From the NCBI GenBank assembly GCA_036925085.1, contig JAUPFP010000002.1, forward strand, positions 2,254,550 through 2,318,549: 64,000 nt of DNA, in the 5' to 3' direction. The position numbers and the translations under genes are program-made. Shown one piece after another: positions 45,221-55,000 of this stretch. The DNA comes from Brachycybe producta (Eukaryota > Arthropoda > Diplopoda > Playtdesmida > Andrognathidae). The notes below the pieces were generated by a model. That model made no database searches. It was given only the letters and a program-made list of their open reading frames with translations, and had not been told where the DNA came from. Every line of letters starts with the position of its first letter. Position 1 is the first letter of the stretch.

Positions 45221-46622
45221 CAGCAACCATCAAATATCAACAATAGAAGAGCGGGAGGAATTTGAGAATTGTTGTATTAAGAAACAACTGAGGACAGTTG
45301 TCAAGAGGTGGGGGAGGGGATAAAAGGAACCCCCAACGAATAAACAACCCCACAGCATCAACAACCCCTCTAAACACTCTCAAATAACTCCCAAAACTCT
45401 ACAAAATTCACACAACTTTAATTTTTGAAACACTTTTAAACTTTTCAAAATGGCCGCCAATAATTACATATTGGCAACCATTTCAAACATGCAATAAACT
45501 ACACCGGAACCACGTGGCCTTCACACACAACTGTCAACCACGTGGTACACCTGGGAAAAACGCCGAAGGCCAGTCAAGGACGTTCAGAAGAAAATTCAAG
45601 AGCCATAAAAGGGTCAGCAAAAGGAAAACACCGTGCTCCCCTTTATTATGGACGGACGTCATTGACCATGATGTTGACAGTAGAGGGATAGAAAACTTCA
45701 AAGAGACAATTGCTCTGGGGGCCAGACCAATGCACTGGGACTTCAAAGAAAAAAAAAACAAACAACAAAAACTGCTGGCCATAAACAAATAAAAAAAAAA
45801 AGGAAGAAAATCAGTTTTGAAGATTTTGTGAGAGCGGACACCTTCAATTAAAAAATAAAATTGAAGAACCTGTCACCCTCTCAATTAAGATCGAATTGTG
45901 GGACACCAACTCCTGTCCCACTCCCCCCTAAAAATAATAACAAACAGCAAGGTACATTAGTAACCTTGCTGACCTATTCTTTTCCAAAAAAAAAGGCATT
46001 AAGGAAAAGAAGGGGAGAAAGTTAATGGGCAACTTCACACCTCGGTGTGAAATAAAATAACGGCCCTTCTCCCTCGAGATTCCTTAGTCCTTTTGTTTAT
46101 CTAAAAATAATAAACAGGACCGACTCTGATAAGAATTAGATCAACACCTCTCACATCTAATGTTGGTGGGACAACCCCCACCCCCAATAAATAAAGTCGT
46201 GAAGAAACCAATTAGAGTAAGGTGTCTTATTCTAAAAGGGGCCGGCCCTTCTAACTTTTAAAATTAAATAAGAAAAGTGACCAAACTTGGTCAATTACCA
46301 CTCGATTTGCTCTCTTCAAAGAAGCACTCGTTTTTGTTCATCTCTTTATGCTCGATCTTCTTCAACCATCAAATCTTCAATCTACTTCTGTGCCAAGTTC
46401 CAAATTTTAATTTCGAACTTCTCCAGTTTTGTTGTCAATCCAAAGCTTGAGTACCACCTTCAAGCCTTTGAACTCACGTGCAGTGCATCAGGCCTTCAGA
46501 ACTCTTTGGACCTCTTGAAATAATAACAGAGTGATCGGGGACCGATTTCTGTTATTATTTGGAAGTAACCACCAGCAGCGGGACTTTTGAAAAAGTAAGA
46601 ACTTTTAAACTCTTAAGAAAAT
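45221..46622 (+). other. Non-coding spacer between gag-pro and second ORF (element A)
   Basis: 1.4 kb without ORFs. It contains a second hairpin ACAACT/AGTTGT (near 45283) and a TATA-like GGATAAAAGG (45319-45328) that could start a separate transcript for the second ORF. Both have counterparts in B, but B's box is changed to GGGTAAAAGG. Splicing is an alternative way to reach the second ORF; I see no decisive sites. Confidence 0.45.
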
Positions 46623-47360
46623 ATGCCAGGTAGAGGCTCATGGAGAGGAGGCAGAATGATGTCTGCCTCTTCTAGTGAAGATGAGACGGAGAGTGGAACG
46701 GCGGGGACCGCTGAACCCCTCTCTCAATCTACCTGCCAGCTACAAAAGGCGGGCGCCGCCAGTGCGCCCACAACAAGAAGAGAGTCGCCGAACATAATAG
46801 ATAGGCGCCGCACCTCCTCCGAACCGGAGAATTTTCACCGGCGTGGGGAGAAGCACCTAAAAGCAAGCTTCAAGCGACCTGCCAATGTCGGGCGCGAAGG
46901 GAAGCCTGCTGCTCCAAGCAGCATCGTCCCCTTCGACGTCACGACATCAAAACACTACTGGGAGGAGCGGGAAGACCGCATCGATATTAATACAATGGCA
47001 TGGGGGGTTAACCAGGCGTTCCGCGATAGCATCGCGCCTGGTCAACCCATTCCGGGTGGAGCTGAAGCAAGAGGGAAGCGTGGGGGAGGTGGATCTGTGC
47101 CCTCCCCCTCGAAGACCTCCACTTGGAGCTGCAGAGGGAGGCTGCTCTTCGTCGGGCAGCCAGAGATAAGAAGGAGGGGGAGGACAATCTGGCGTACCTC
47201 CGTGCGGTTTGCGCCCGCCTTGTCGAGCTGGGCTTACCGTGTACGGCGCAACTCCCGAAGGAGGAGCTCCTGCAAATCGAGGCCCGACTCCAAGAAGCCG
47301 CCCGAGTCACGTCGTCAGCTACGTCATCATCTCCATCCTCCGACTCGCCAGCAACCCTGA
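46623..47360 (+). CDS. Element A second ORF, first frame (ORF2a)
   Basis: Starts at ATG with MPGRGSWRGGR, then SASSSEDETESG. This resembles the starts of the equivalent regions of C (MPRSFGKESASSED) and X. A conserved block, DINTMAWGVNQAFRDSIAPGQ, is shared with B. Beyond about 47080 the frame gives arginine/proline-rich sequence not preserved in B, while the -1 frame becomes the conserved one. So the real protein probably leaves this frame near 47066-47090. The function is unknown; the opening is a low-complexity acidic tail. Confidence 0.6.
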   Translation: MPGRGSWRGGRMMSASSSEDETESGTAGTAEPLSQSTCQLQKAGAASAPTTRRESPNIIDRRRTSSEPENFHRRGEKHLKASFKRPANVGREGKPAAPSSIVPFDVTTSKHYWEEREDRIDINTMAWGVNQAFRDSIAPGQPIPGGAEARGKRGGGGSVPSPSKTSTWSCRGRLLFVGQPEIRRRGRTIWRTSVRFAPALSSWAYRVRRNSRRRSSCKSRPDSKKPPESRRQLRHHLHPPTRQQP

Positions 47361-48799
47361 CAACTGGCCTCTCCACATCTCCTTCTCCACCCATAACGCC
47401 ACCAGAGCCTTTCCAACACTGCTCACCGGTGCCGTCAATCACTCCGCCGCCTCCTCCTCATACACCATTATCGTCACCACCAACCTCCCGATGTGCCACG
47501 CCTCCACGCAGCGAGGCCGCCACACCAACTCCGACTCCAAAGCTACCTTCCATAGTGGTGGTTCCCCAACCTGTTCGTGTTCAGGTTCCCACTGGGGCTC
47601 GCCCCAAGGAGCCTCAACAGTCCTACAGGGGCCACCACTCTTCTCGAGACTCTCTTCAACGGCCACAACCACGTCGCTCTTCGCCACGTGGTTCCCATCT
47701 TTCGCCCCGACGCCGACCCGACGGAAGAAGTCAGCAGGAACAACGTGGTTCCTCTGGACGCGGCCCTCCGCCGCGTAATAACTTCGACCCAAGGGTCAGG
47801 CAAGACCTACAGGATCACCGAGTCCAACTGGACCGCGACCATCGCTACGAAACTCGGGGCCCTCCTACTCGGGTCCCGCATCGCTCTCCTCCTCCGCCAC
47901 CTCCGGGCCGCCCTTCTGGACAACCTACGCCTACACCTTTGATGCCGCCACCTTCCGCAGAGCGTGCCGCGTTCTTGAAAAAACAGAAGGCCATCACAAA
48001 CCTTCTGCAAGACGTCATGCGACAGGGAGGTGACCCCATGGAAGCACTGGGCCGTGCACCAGGAAGTGCCAAGCTACTGGAGGTGCTGAGCAGGAAGTCG
48101 GCATCAAAGCGACTACGTCAGCGGGCCCGCGATATGGCCCGGTCTGCCTTGCGCCATGCCAGGCCTATCACGGGCGCATCAGTTTCTTTGGAACCTGCGG
48201 CTCCAACACCAGCCCGACCAGCCGCACCGCCCACTGTACCCCATGCCGGGGCTACTCTGGGGCGGTTACCGCTGGATCATCCGTTCCGTGCAGCCACCTC
48301 CGGCGAGAGGTTGCTCAACAATCGGTGGGTCACTTGGCAGCGCGAAGTGCGCTCTGCCAACACCCTTTACGTAGGACACTTCTCTTTGGAGGAAGGGTTT
48401 CCCCGTCTGGACCTCCCTCCCCGGGAGCGATATGTCGTGGGACTCTCCCGCCTAACAAGTGTCCTCATCACCATCGTCTTCCCAAGAAGACGGATTGTTG
48501 AAACCACCAGTTTCGCCGGAGATGCCATCGATGAAGCCACGGAAGCCCTTTTGGGAGCTTTCGTCAACTCCGTCTTTAGACTGCCAGCTGGACAGACGTT
48601 CCGTACCAGTCGTCACTACATTCCGGAACCGGATCCTCGTTACCGAATCGCCGTCTTATGGGACGCCGCTTGGGCTACACTGTACAACAAGCGGTCCTCC
48701 CGTAAGATTATCGGGGACCGGGACATCTTCAATATCTTCCACCGGGATCTACCTGATGACCAGGGACAATGGCTGTCTGCCGCATCCAGCTACCGATGA
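47066..48799 (+). CDS. Element A second ORF, -1 frame, with LLNN domain (ORF2b)
   Basis: About 578 codons, open from just after a TGA at 47063-47065, with no ATG until near 48018. Expression by initiation in its own frame is therefore unlikely. Blocks: PLEDLHLELQ (conserved in B), a helical charged stretch with LRAVCARLVELGLP that resembles a SAP-like helix pair, a long proline/arginine/histidine-rich middle, a basic helical region (KAITNLLQDVMRQ, RQRARDMARSALRH), and the C-terminal domain from 48311 (RLLNNRWVTWQ, HFSLEEGFPRLDLP, DEATEALLGAF, YIPEPDPRYRIAVLWDAAW). I do not recognise a known family. Likely roles are RNA binding or particle function, but this is inference only. Confidence 0.65.
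   Translation, partial: SKREAWGRWICALPLEDLHLELQREAALRRAARDKKEGEDNLAYLRAVCARLVELGLPCTAQLPKEELLQIEARLQEAARVTSSATSSSPSSDSPATLTTGLSTSPSPPITPPEPFQHCSPVPSITPPPPPHTPLSSPPTSRCATPPRSEAATPTPTPKLPSIVVVPQPVRVQVPTGARPKEPQQSYRGHHSSRDSLQRPQPRRSSPRGSHLSPRRRPDGRSQQEQRGSSGRGPPPRNNFDPRVRQDLQDHRVQLDRDHRYETRGPPTRVPHRSPPPPPPGRPSGQPTPTPLMPPPSAERAAFLKKQKAITNLLQDVMRQGGDPMEALGRAPGSAKLLEVLSRKSASKRLRQRARDMARSALRHARPITGASVSLEPAAPTPARPAAPPTVPHAGATLGRLPLDHPFRAATSGERLLNNRWVTWQREVRSANTLYVGHFSLEEGFPRLDLPPRERYVVGLSRLTSVLITIVFPRRRIVETTSFAGDAIDEATEALLGAFVNSVFRLPAGQTFRTSRHYIPEPDPRYRIAVLWDAAWATLYNKRSSRKIIGDRDIFNIFHRDLPDDQGQWLSAASSYR
48311..48780 (+). other. LLNN C-terminal domain, element A
   Basis: About 150 residues, shared in order with C (52576-52136), C2 (34790-34287), X (7921-7496) and B (16833-17260). 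It is predicted alpha/beta by eye, with a hydrophobic strand-like run in the middle and a closing D-x3-(T/R)-x3-L(D/W) block. Confidence 0.55.
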
Positions 48800-49161
48800 G
48801 GCCAGGTCCGGCGGGATTACCCCCCGTACGGTTCATGGACCCAGGATCCTCCCCACCCTCCGCAGCAGGGATAGCTGCGCGCCACATGTACTCATGTGGT
48901 TGCCACCCATCCGGGTGGCATTATCGAAAAATTTATAAAAAAATAAAATACGTTGCAACTGTTCTTTTCTTTTTAGATTTCAATAGCGGCTCGCCACTCA
49001 GCGAGCATTAATTATCTTTGTTTTATGTTTTCAGCCTTTTCCAATTTTTAAGGGCGCTGACACTTCGGTGCCAGTGCCTTTCCATAACCACCTCTGTACA
49101 CGGTAAGTCCTCAGCCACCCATGTCTCCCCGCTGCGTAACTTGGAAACCTTCCACCCTTGG

Positions 49162-49201
49162 CTGGAGTACGAGGACGTACTCCAAGCAAAGTTGGAGGGT
49201 A
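49162..49201 (+). promoter_or_regulatory. Hairpin and polypurine tract before 3' LTR (element A)
   Basis: TGGAGTAC pairs with GTACTCCA (49162-49183). GTTGGAGGGTA then abuts the 3' LTR as plus-strand primer site. Both are conserved in B. Confidence 0.6.
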
Positions 49202-49889
49202 TGTAACACCCTGTAAATCGTGATCCCGCCAAAACCATAGCCTGGGGGGTAAACAACTCTCAACCGTCCCTCCCTCCTCTCTGACTCACCTTTCTGACTC
49301 ATGCCCAAGTGGCGGATTGATACATAAAGGACCATGGTCACTTGGACCTGGTTACACCTCGCAGGTGTACACAGGTCCAAGGTATAAAAGGACCATGTTC
49401 CTCTTTGTTCCTCAGTTCTTTCCTTTGCCTGTTTTTGCGATACATTCCAAATCATGGGCCTGAGGATTTCCAGTTAGTATTTTACTATTCACCCTTGTAT
49501 CTGTACTTCTTACAAGGAATGAATAAAAGTGTTGTAACAAGAAGTAGCGTTGTCTCTATGTCTTTATGTTAATAACTTCTCTTCAGAGGCCGGAGGTTTC
49601 ATAGGGCAGGAGCTATACGATTCTCAGCAGCTACAACATCTTCTCTGGTCGGAATACCGATGGAGAAGATGTATATCAGCATCAACCGGAAGAGAGAGAG
49701 ATGGCCGCCACTCTCCTGCATCGATTTCACCCCCATGCAGAAGAGTGACTACAATCTATCTCCATCCAGCTCTCTCTACAGCTCGGATCTTCTCTGTGCA
49801 GGTGTCATACTGCTCAGAGAAGAAACGAAAAGTAGAAAATGTCATCTAAAGGTTGGTAATAAAATATTGGTTGATGTCAAAAGCTCACA
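49202..49889 (+). repeat. 3' LTR of element A
   Basis: 688 bp, one base different from the 5' LTR by eye. It ends GCTCACA against the TA tract. Confidence 0.95.
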
Positions 49890-49901
49890 ATATGTATATG
49901 T

Positions 49902-49959
<58 letters not shown>

Positions 49960-49966
49960 GTATATG

Positions 49967-49997
<31 letters not shown>

Positions 49998-50004
49998 GTA
50001 TATG

Positions 50005-50075
<71 letters not shown>

Positions 50076-50120
50076 GTATATATATATGTATATGTATATA
50101 TATATATGTATATGTATATG

Positions 50121-50175
<55 letters not shown>
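49890..50175. repeat. (TA)n tract, 3' flank of element A
   Basis: About 285 bp of TATA with TATG steps. ORFs of repeated Tyr/Ile in every frame are artefacts. Confidence 0.95.
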
Positions 50176-50178
<3 letters not shown>

Positions 50179-50893
50179 TTCAAAGTACTATGGATTTAAT
50201 ATTTGAATTATTCCACACGGAAGGTTATATTGAGTTGAATATGAATAAAAAATACCTATATTTCATTAAAGAATTTTGGAAATGTGAGGTGACAATTTTT
50301 GCCACAAAAATGGGATGGGGCTGGGATACTTTCGCTTTTGGAAATTTAAAATGTCGTTGTATGGTGACTCAGGAAAAGTCACTTCATTTTTAAGTTTTTT
50401 ATGGTTTTATTGACGTATATTAAAATTTAAAAATCGTTTTGACAATCGTCTTGACAATATTTTGAAAAGTTATTTCTGGCGGTAACGGTCTCTTTAATAA
50501 CAAAAATTGTTGAAATATTATCAAAAGTATCTTTTTAAATTGTAAACGCCCCCTTAGAATTTTGTTTAATTATTTTCAGAATCAAACTAAATTATTTTTA
50601 TTTTTTCATATAGGTAAAACAACCACTTAAATATCTTTACCGTTGCCCTCCAGAATATTACTGTGCGGAGGTATGTAAAAGTAGTAAAAGTTTTAAGTAG
50701 TAAAAGGAGTTTTTAGTTTTAGTAATTGGTGACCAAGATGAATTTTTATCGTAAAATTATTGAGGATTTCTGGGATCTGTAAACTGATCAACACACTTAT
50801 CATTCCTCATTTAACTGTAAACTAGAAGAGCAAAGCCCTTCAGAACAACAAAAAAAAAATGCTGCAAGAAATAACTTCAAAAGTAGTATATAT
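50176..50893. other. AT-rich non-coding stretch
   Basis: No ORF, repeat end or RNA recognised between the TA tract and element C. Confidence 0.5.
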
Positions 50894-51804
50894 TGTGACG
50901 GACCTTTTTCCACTAGTAGAATCTGCTCTTTTAGGTTAATACGAGCGAGTTTTCACTCGTATTGATAGTGAGTGGCTAGGTCACTAATTCTACTGGCCCG
51001 GGAGGACTAGACCAATATAACGTCTATTTTGTGTCCTCACTAGTCTCTGGCAAAAGACTTCACAGTCTTGAGGATCTTTAATCTCTGTATCTCTCGGACT
51101 TTCGTCCGTAAATCTGCCCTAAGAATCGCGTAAAAATATACTCACTTGTACGTTGCAGGTTTGCACCTGTTGGGACCTTTTTGATGTATCCAAATAGGTG
51201 AAGACCTGCAAATGATGAATTCACACTTACAGAATTTAAGTTTCGAATAATTAACACCACTGGTTTAGTAAAATAGTAAGATCTGTTTATTTCGGAGATA
51301 AACATAAAGTTGGCGAACTGGTTTTGCACACACATAAAAATATAACTTTTGAGAAAATAAAAGAAAAGAAAAGAAGCTGCCCAAAATCGGGCATAGGTTC
51401 GGTATATTAAAAAGAAGCTCAAAAAGCGTTTTTTGACATTCAAAATGTAACTCTTTATATACCCTGAGAATCCACAAGTCGGATTCTCAGGGCACAATTC
51501 GACAATTGGTTAAAACAATATTTTGGACCAATCAAAAGATTGATCCATTTGTCCAAAACCATGATTCATCTCCTGTTGTCACACATAGGTGACAACAGGA
51601 GAAACGAAAACAAAATCAAACTCCAAACGAATAAAATGAGGGGGGAACGAAAAGATCAGATTATCTCATCACATATGATATCTGGGTCACTTGGTACCAA
51701 AAGTACCGAGTGGCCCAGAAGCTAAATAAAGTACAGAGTGGCGTTAAACCCAAAAAAACTAAAACGCTAAAGAGCGAAAATAAGCGGCGGGCCCAAATGT
51801 CTCA
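50894..51804 (-). repeat. 3' LTR of element C
   Basis: 911 bp. Minus-strand TATA region GGGTATATAAAGAG near 51455. Preceded on the minus strand by the polypurine tract GGGGGAG (51805-51811). Confidence 0.95.
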
Positions 51805-52063
51805 CTCCCCCGACTAAGCGGAAAGTACCCTACTTTCCAAGACAATTTTCCTAACAATCCCCCTCCCACCCGACTGGATCTAAATTAATTAACCCCAGGG
51901 GTATCACAGGTATTTGATCACAAAAAAAAAATTATTTGATTACAGGCTTCTGATAAAAAATTATACAAAATTTTCTGGAATAAATTAATTTCGACTAGAA
52001 ATTAGATTCGATCATCGCGCCAACTGGTCCGGCGATGATTCTGCTTCTTGTGGACATCCTTCT

Positions 52064-55000
52064 TTATGGCTCCGGCGATAGGTGGCCGCGTCGATCCCTC
52101 CTCCCGAACTCTCCTTCCGTGGTCGTCTCGTAGAGTCGCTCCAGTGTCTCCAGCGGAACGACAGTCGACCGCTCCAACGTCGCTAGCACGGTGGCTTCCA
52201 CGAAGTCCAACATCCTGGTGGCGGAGAAGTCCCTCTCGATGGCCCTTGGCGAATGGTGGCGGAATCGTCGATCCTGGTTCCGATCGGGAATCAGGGTGGC
52301 CAACATCGTTTCGGCGATTAACTCCAGAGTCCTGGTGCGGGATTGCTCCCGGGTTCCAGGGTGGATCAGTTGAATGATATTTGATTCGTCGCTTGCATGA
52401 AGTGCGACGACGGCGGGATATCCTGGCGTCTCTAGAACGACAGCGGTCCAGAGTACATCTCTCCTGGGTCGTGGTCGTTCACTTGATATCTCTCTTCTAC
52501 TGTTGAATACTCCCAAATATCGGAGTGCGTGTCGTCCTCCGCGTCTAGAAAAGGAAACTATACCATTATTAAGGAGACGTAACTGACGCTCCTGTTCCTC
52601 TTCTGGTGTCGTCTTTGAAGGCGACGGCGACTTAGGCTTGGTGATCAGCTTAGGGATTGCTCCCTTTGGTGATACTTCCTCATTTCGGGTAGGGTGTCCT
52701 CGGCATCCTTGGAATTGTTCGTCCCGACGAGCTTTTCGGCGGGCAGCGGACCCCTGACCTTTCGGTCGTCTCATCTCTTTTGGTCGGTCCCTTGGCGGTG
52801 ATTGACGATCAAAATGGACCTCCCTCCTCTTGTTTCCCTCTCGGACGACAGTCACTGTCGATTGCGGCCTGAAAGGGACAATGGGCGGTAGAGATGTAGA
52901 CGATACTTCTCTTGGTGGTGTCGGGACCGAAATTGGTCCTGGCAACACCAGCTTCTTCGTTAACTCCGGTCGGTATCCTCTCACAGTGGGTTCATCCACT
53001 GTGGCCCAACTGTTGGTCGGAGACGCATCACGGACTGGTTTTCTGGTGGTCGGTAGTACGGTGCCGACTTCAGGGACTTCGATGGGCTTCTGGCCCCTCT
53101 TCATACACTCTTCATTTTGCTTAGCGATCCACTCTTTCATGGCTCGCTTATCTGCATTCCTCTCTCCTCGGGTGCGGCCCCGGCGATTTGAGGAGTACAA
53201 CTCGGCGGGTACTCCCCCTTCGGCATCACTGCCGGGCGGCGTGTCCATTTCCTCTGGGGGTCGCGGGAACTGCTGTCTCGGGTCCCGTGCTGGTCCCATG
53301 TAGATGTCCGGTTCTGGATCACCTAACTGAGGAGGCGGAGATCTCATTAGAGGAACGAAACGATTTGCCAAGTCATCTTCCGATTCGGGGCTCTTCCGTT
53401 TCTTCAAAGAGTTGCCCGAATCGTTCCGGTTTTTCTCTGAAGTTGAGGCATCGCTGCCTGAAGGCTTCCCAGCCGTGATGGCTGCATCGGTCTTCTGGGC
53501 GGCGTCCTCAATCTCCATTACATCGTCATCGTGGTCGCTTCCGAATAAGGCGGTGAAATTGAAGGAATCTTCGCTGCTGGCTGACTCCTTTCCGAAAGAA
53601 CGTGGCATCTTCTTCTTAAAAATAAACTTTTTTGCACTTGACACAGTAGAAAATTGCGAAACTTTATTTTCGCGTCCTTCTCTTGTCGAAACAAATTCAA
53701 AAGTGGCGTCCAAAATGGCGGCGGCGTCCCCACGTGGTTCTACAGGGTTGCCAAGTCTAATTTCCGGGTCAGAAGAGGCGGAGCTATTAGCTACTTCCGG
53801 TTTCTCTTCTTTTGCTCTTCTCTCGATTTCTCCCACCAGGCGGCGCTGCGCAAGGCGGCAAATTCGAATTTCTGCATCCCTTGAGGCTTTTTCTTGACTC
53901 TCTGGGTCTAATTTGGCCATTTTAACGCCAAATTTCGCCCATCTTGGCGGTAAATTAGCTTTTGCGTAATTTTTCTTCTCTCCACCACGTGTTTGCACAC
54001 GGGAATCCAATTGGACTGGTCCTTTTGGAGCAGTTTTCTTTGGTCTCCCGCGTTTCCTTTTAGGTGGTTCCAGAGGAATTTCTGGAACTTCCTCTTTTTC
54101 TTTTTCAGAAGTTTCCGGATGAGTTTCTTGGCTGGCATCGGGGATAACTTCTTCTTCTTCTTCACGATGAACTTCTGGAGTACTCTCAACAGGTAAGTTG
54201 TCGTCTGCTTCGTCAATAACTTCCGCATCAGCGTCGGGTTCTTCCTTGGCGCTGGTAGTTTCTTCAATGTCATCAGGTAAGTTTGTTTGAGGAGCCCTCA
54301 GGTCATTGGCCTCGAAATAGGGTCTCATTTGCTGAACATTGACGGTGTCTCTCATAGTCAGACCAGATCGAGTGACGTACTCGATCTCGTAGACTAAATC
54401 GGTTATCTTCCTCGTGACAAGGCAGGGTTCCTTGTATGGCCAGATGAGTTTCTGAGCCATTCCTGGCTTTGGCACACAATCTCTTATCAGCACTTTCTGA
54501 CCCGGTTTATAGTCCGGAATCGTACGATGCTTCTCGTCGTAATTTCTTTTCTGCACCTCCTGGGCAGCTTCGATATTCTTTTTAGCAGCATCCAAAGCTG
54601 GATCGGACTGCTCTGCTTCGTCTGTTACGGGCGGTGGCACGATAGGAGCGCGTGGCATCATGTTATCCAACGTGGTCCTGGGCTCGCGCCCGAACATCAA
54701 TCGATATGGCGAAAATTTCGTTGAGTTATGCTCTACCAGATTGTAGGCCATAACCGCGTCACCTAATTTCTTTTTCCAGTCAGCCTGTTGCTGAAGGACA
54801 TCCAAGTGACGTTTCACCACTTCCATGACTGTATGATTCGTTCTTTCTGCCAACCCATCAGCTTGTGGATGATAGGCGGTCGTGGCAGCATGCTGGATTG
54901 CGTAGGTCTTGAAAAATGCTTGAGTCTCATTACTCAGAAATTGGGGTCCTCGATCAGTGATGATCTTCTGAGGAACTCCAAACTCGTTCACAATTTTATC

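Larger units (their letters stand above)
39593..49889 (+). mobile_element. Element A: complete, young, pol-less LTR retrotransposon
   Basis: 10,297 bp. Order: 5' LTR 39593-40280, primer-binding site, 2.4-kb leader with hairpin array, gag-protease ORF, non-coding spacer with hairpin, second ORF region ending in the LLNN domain, polypurine tract, 3' LTR 49202-49889. I searched all frames between the LTRs and see no RT (no Y-D-D box), RNase H or integrase motifs. The LTRs are both 688 bp and differ at one base that I can see (T at about 39883, C at about 49492). It is therefore recently inserted and must use enzymes supplied in trans. Flanking 4-mers are ATTA and ATAT, so no exact target duplication is provable inside the TA tract. 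Confidence 0.9.

Noticed and set aside
39520-49893. An exact target-site duplication for element A.
   Set aside because: Flanks are ATTA and ATAT in a TA microsatellite; the similarity is not distinguishable from the background.
49890-50175. Long ORFs on both strands in the TA tracts, such as repeated Tyr/Ile proteins (also at 37322-37511).
   Set aside because: They are the translation of an alternating TA microsatellite, open in all frames because of composition.
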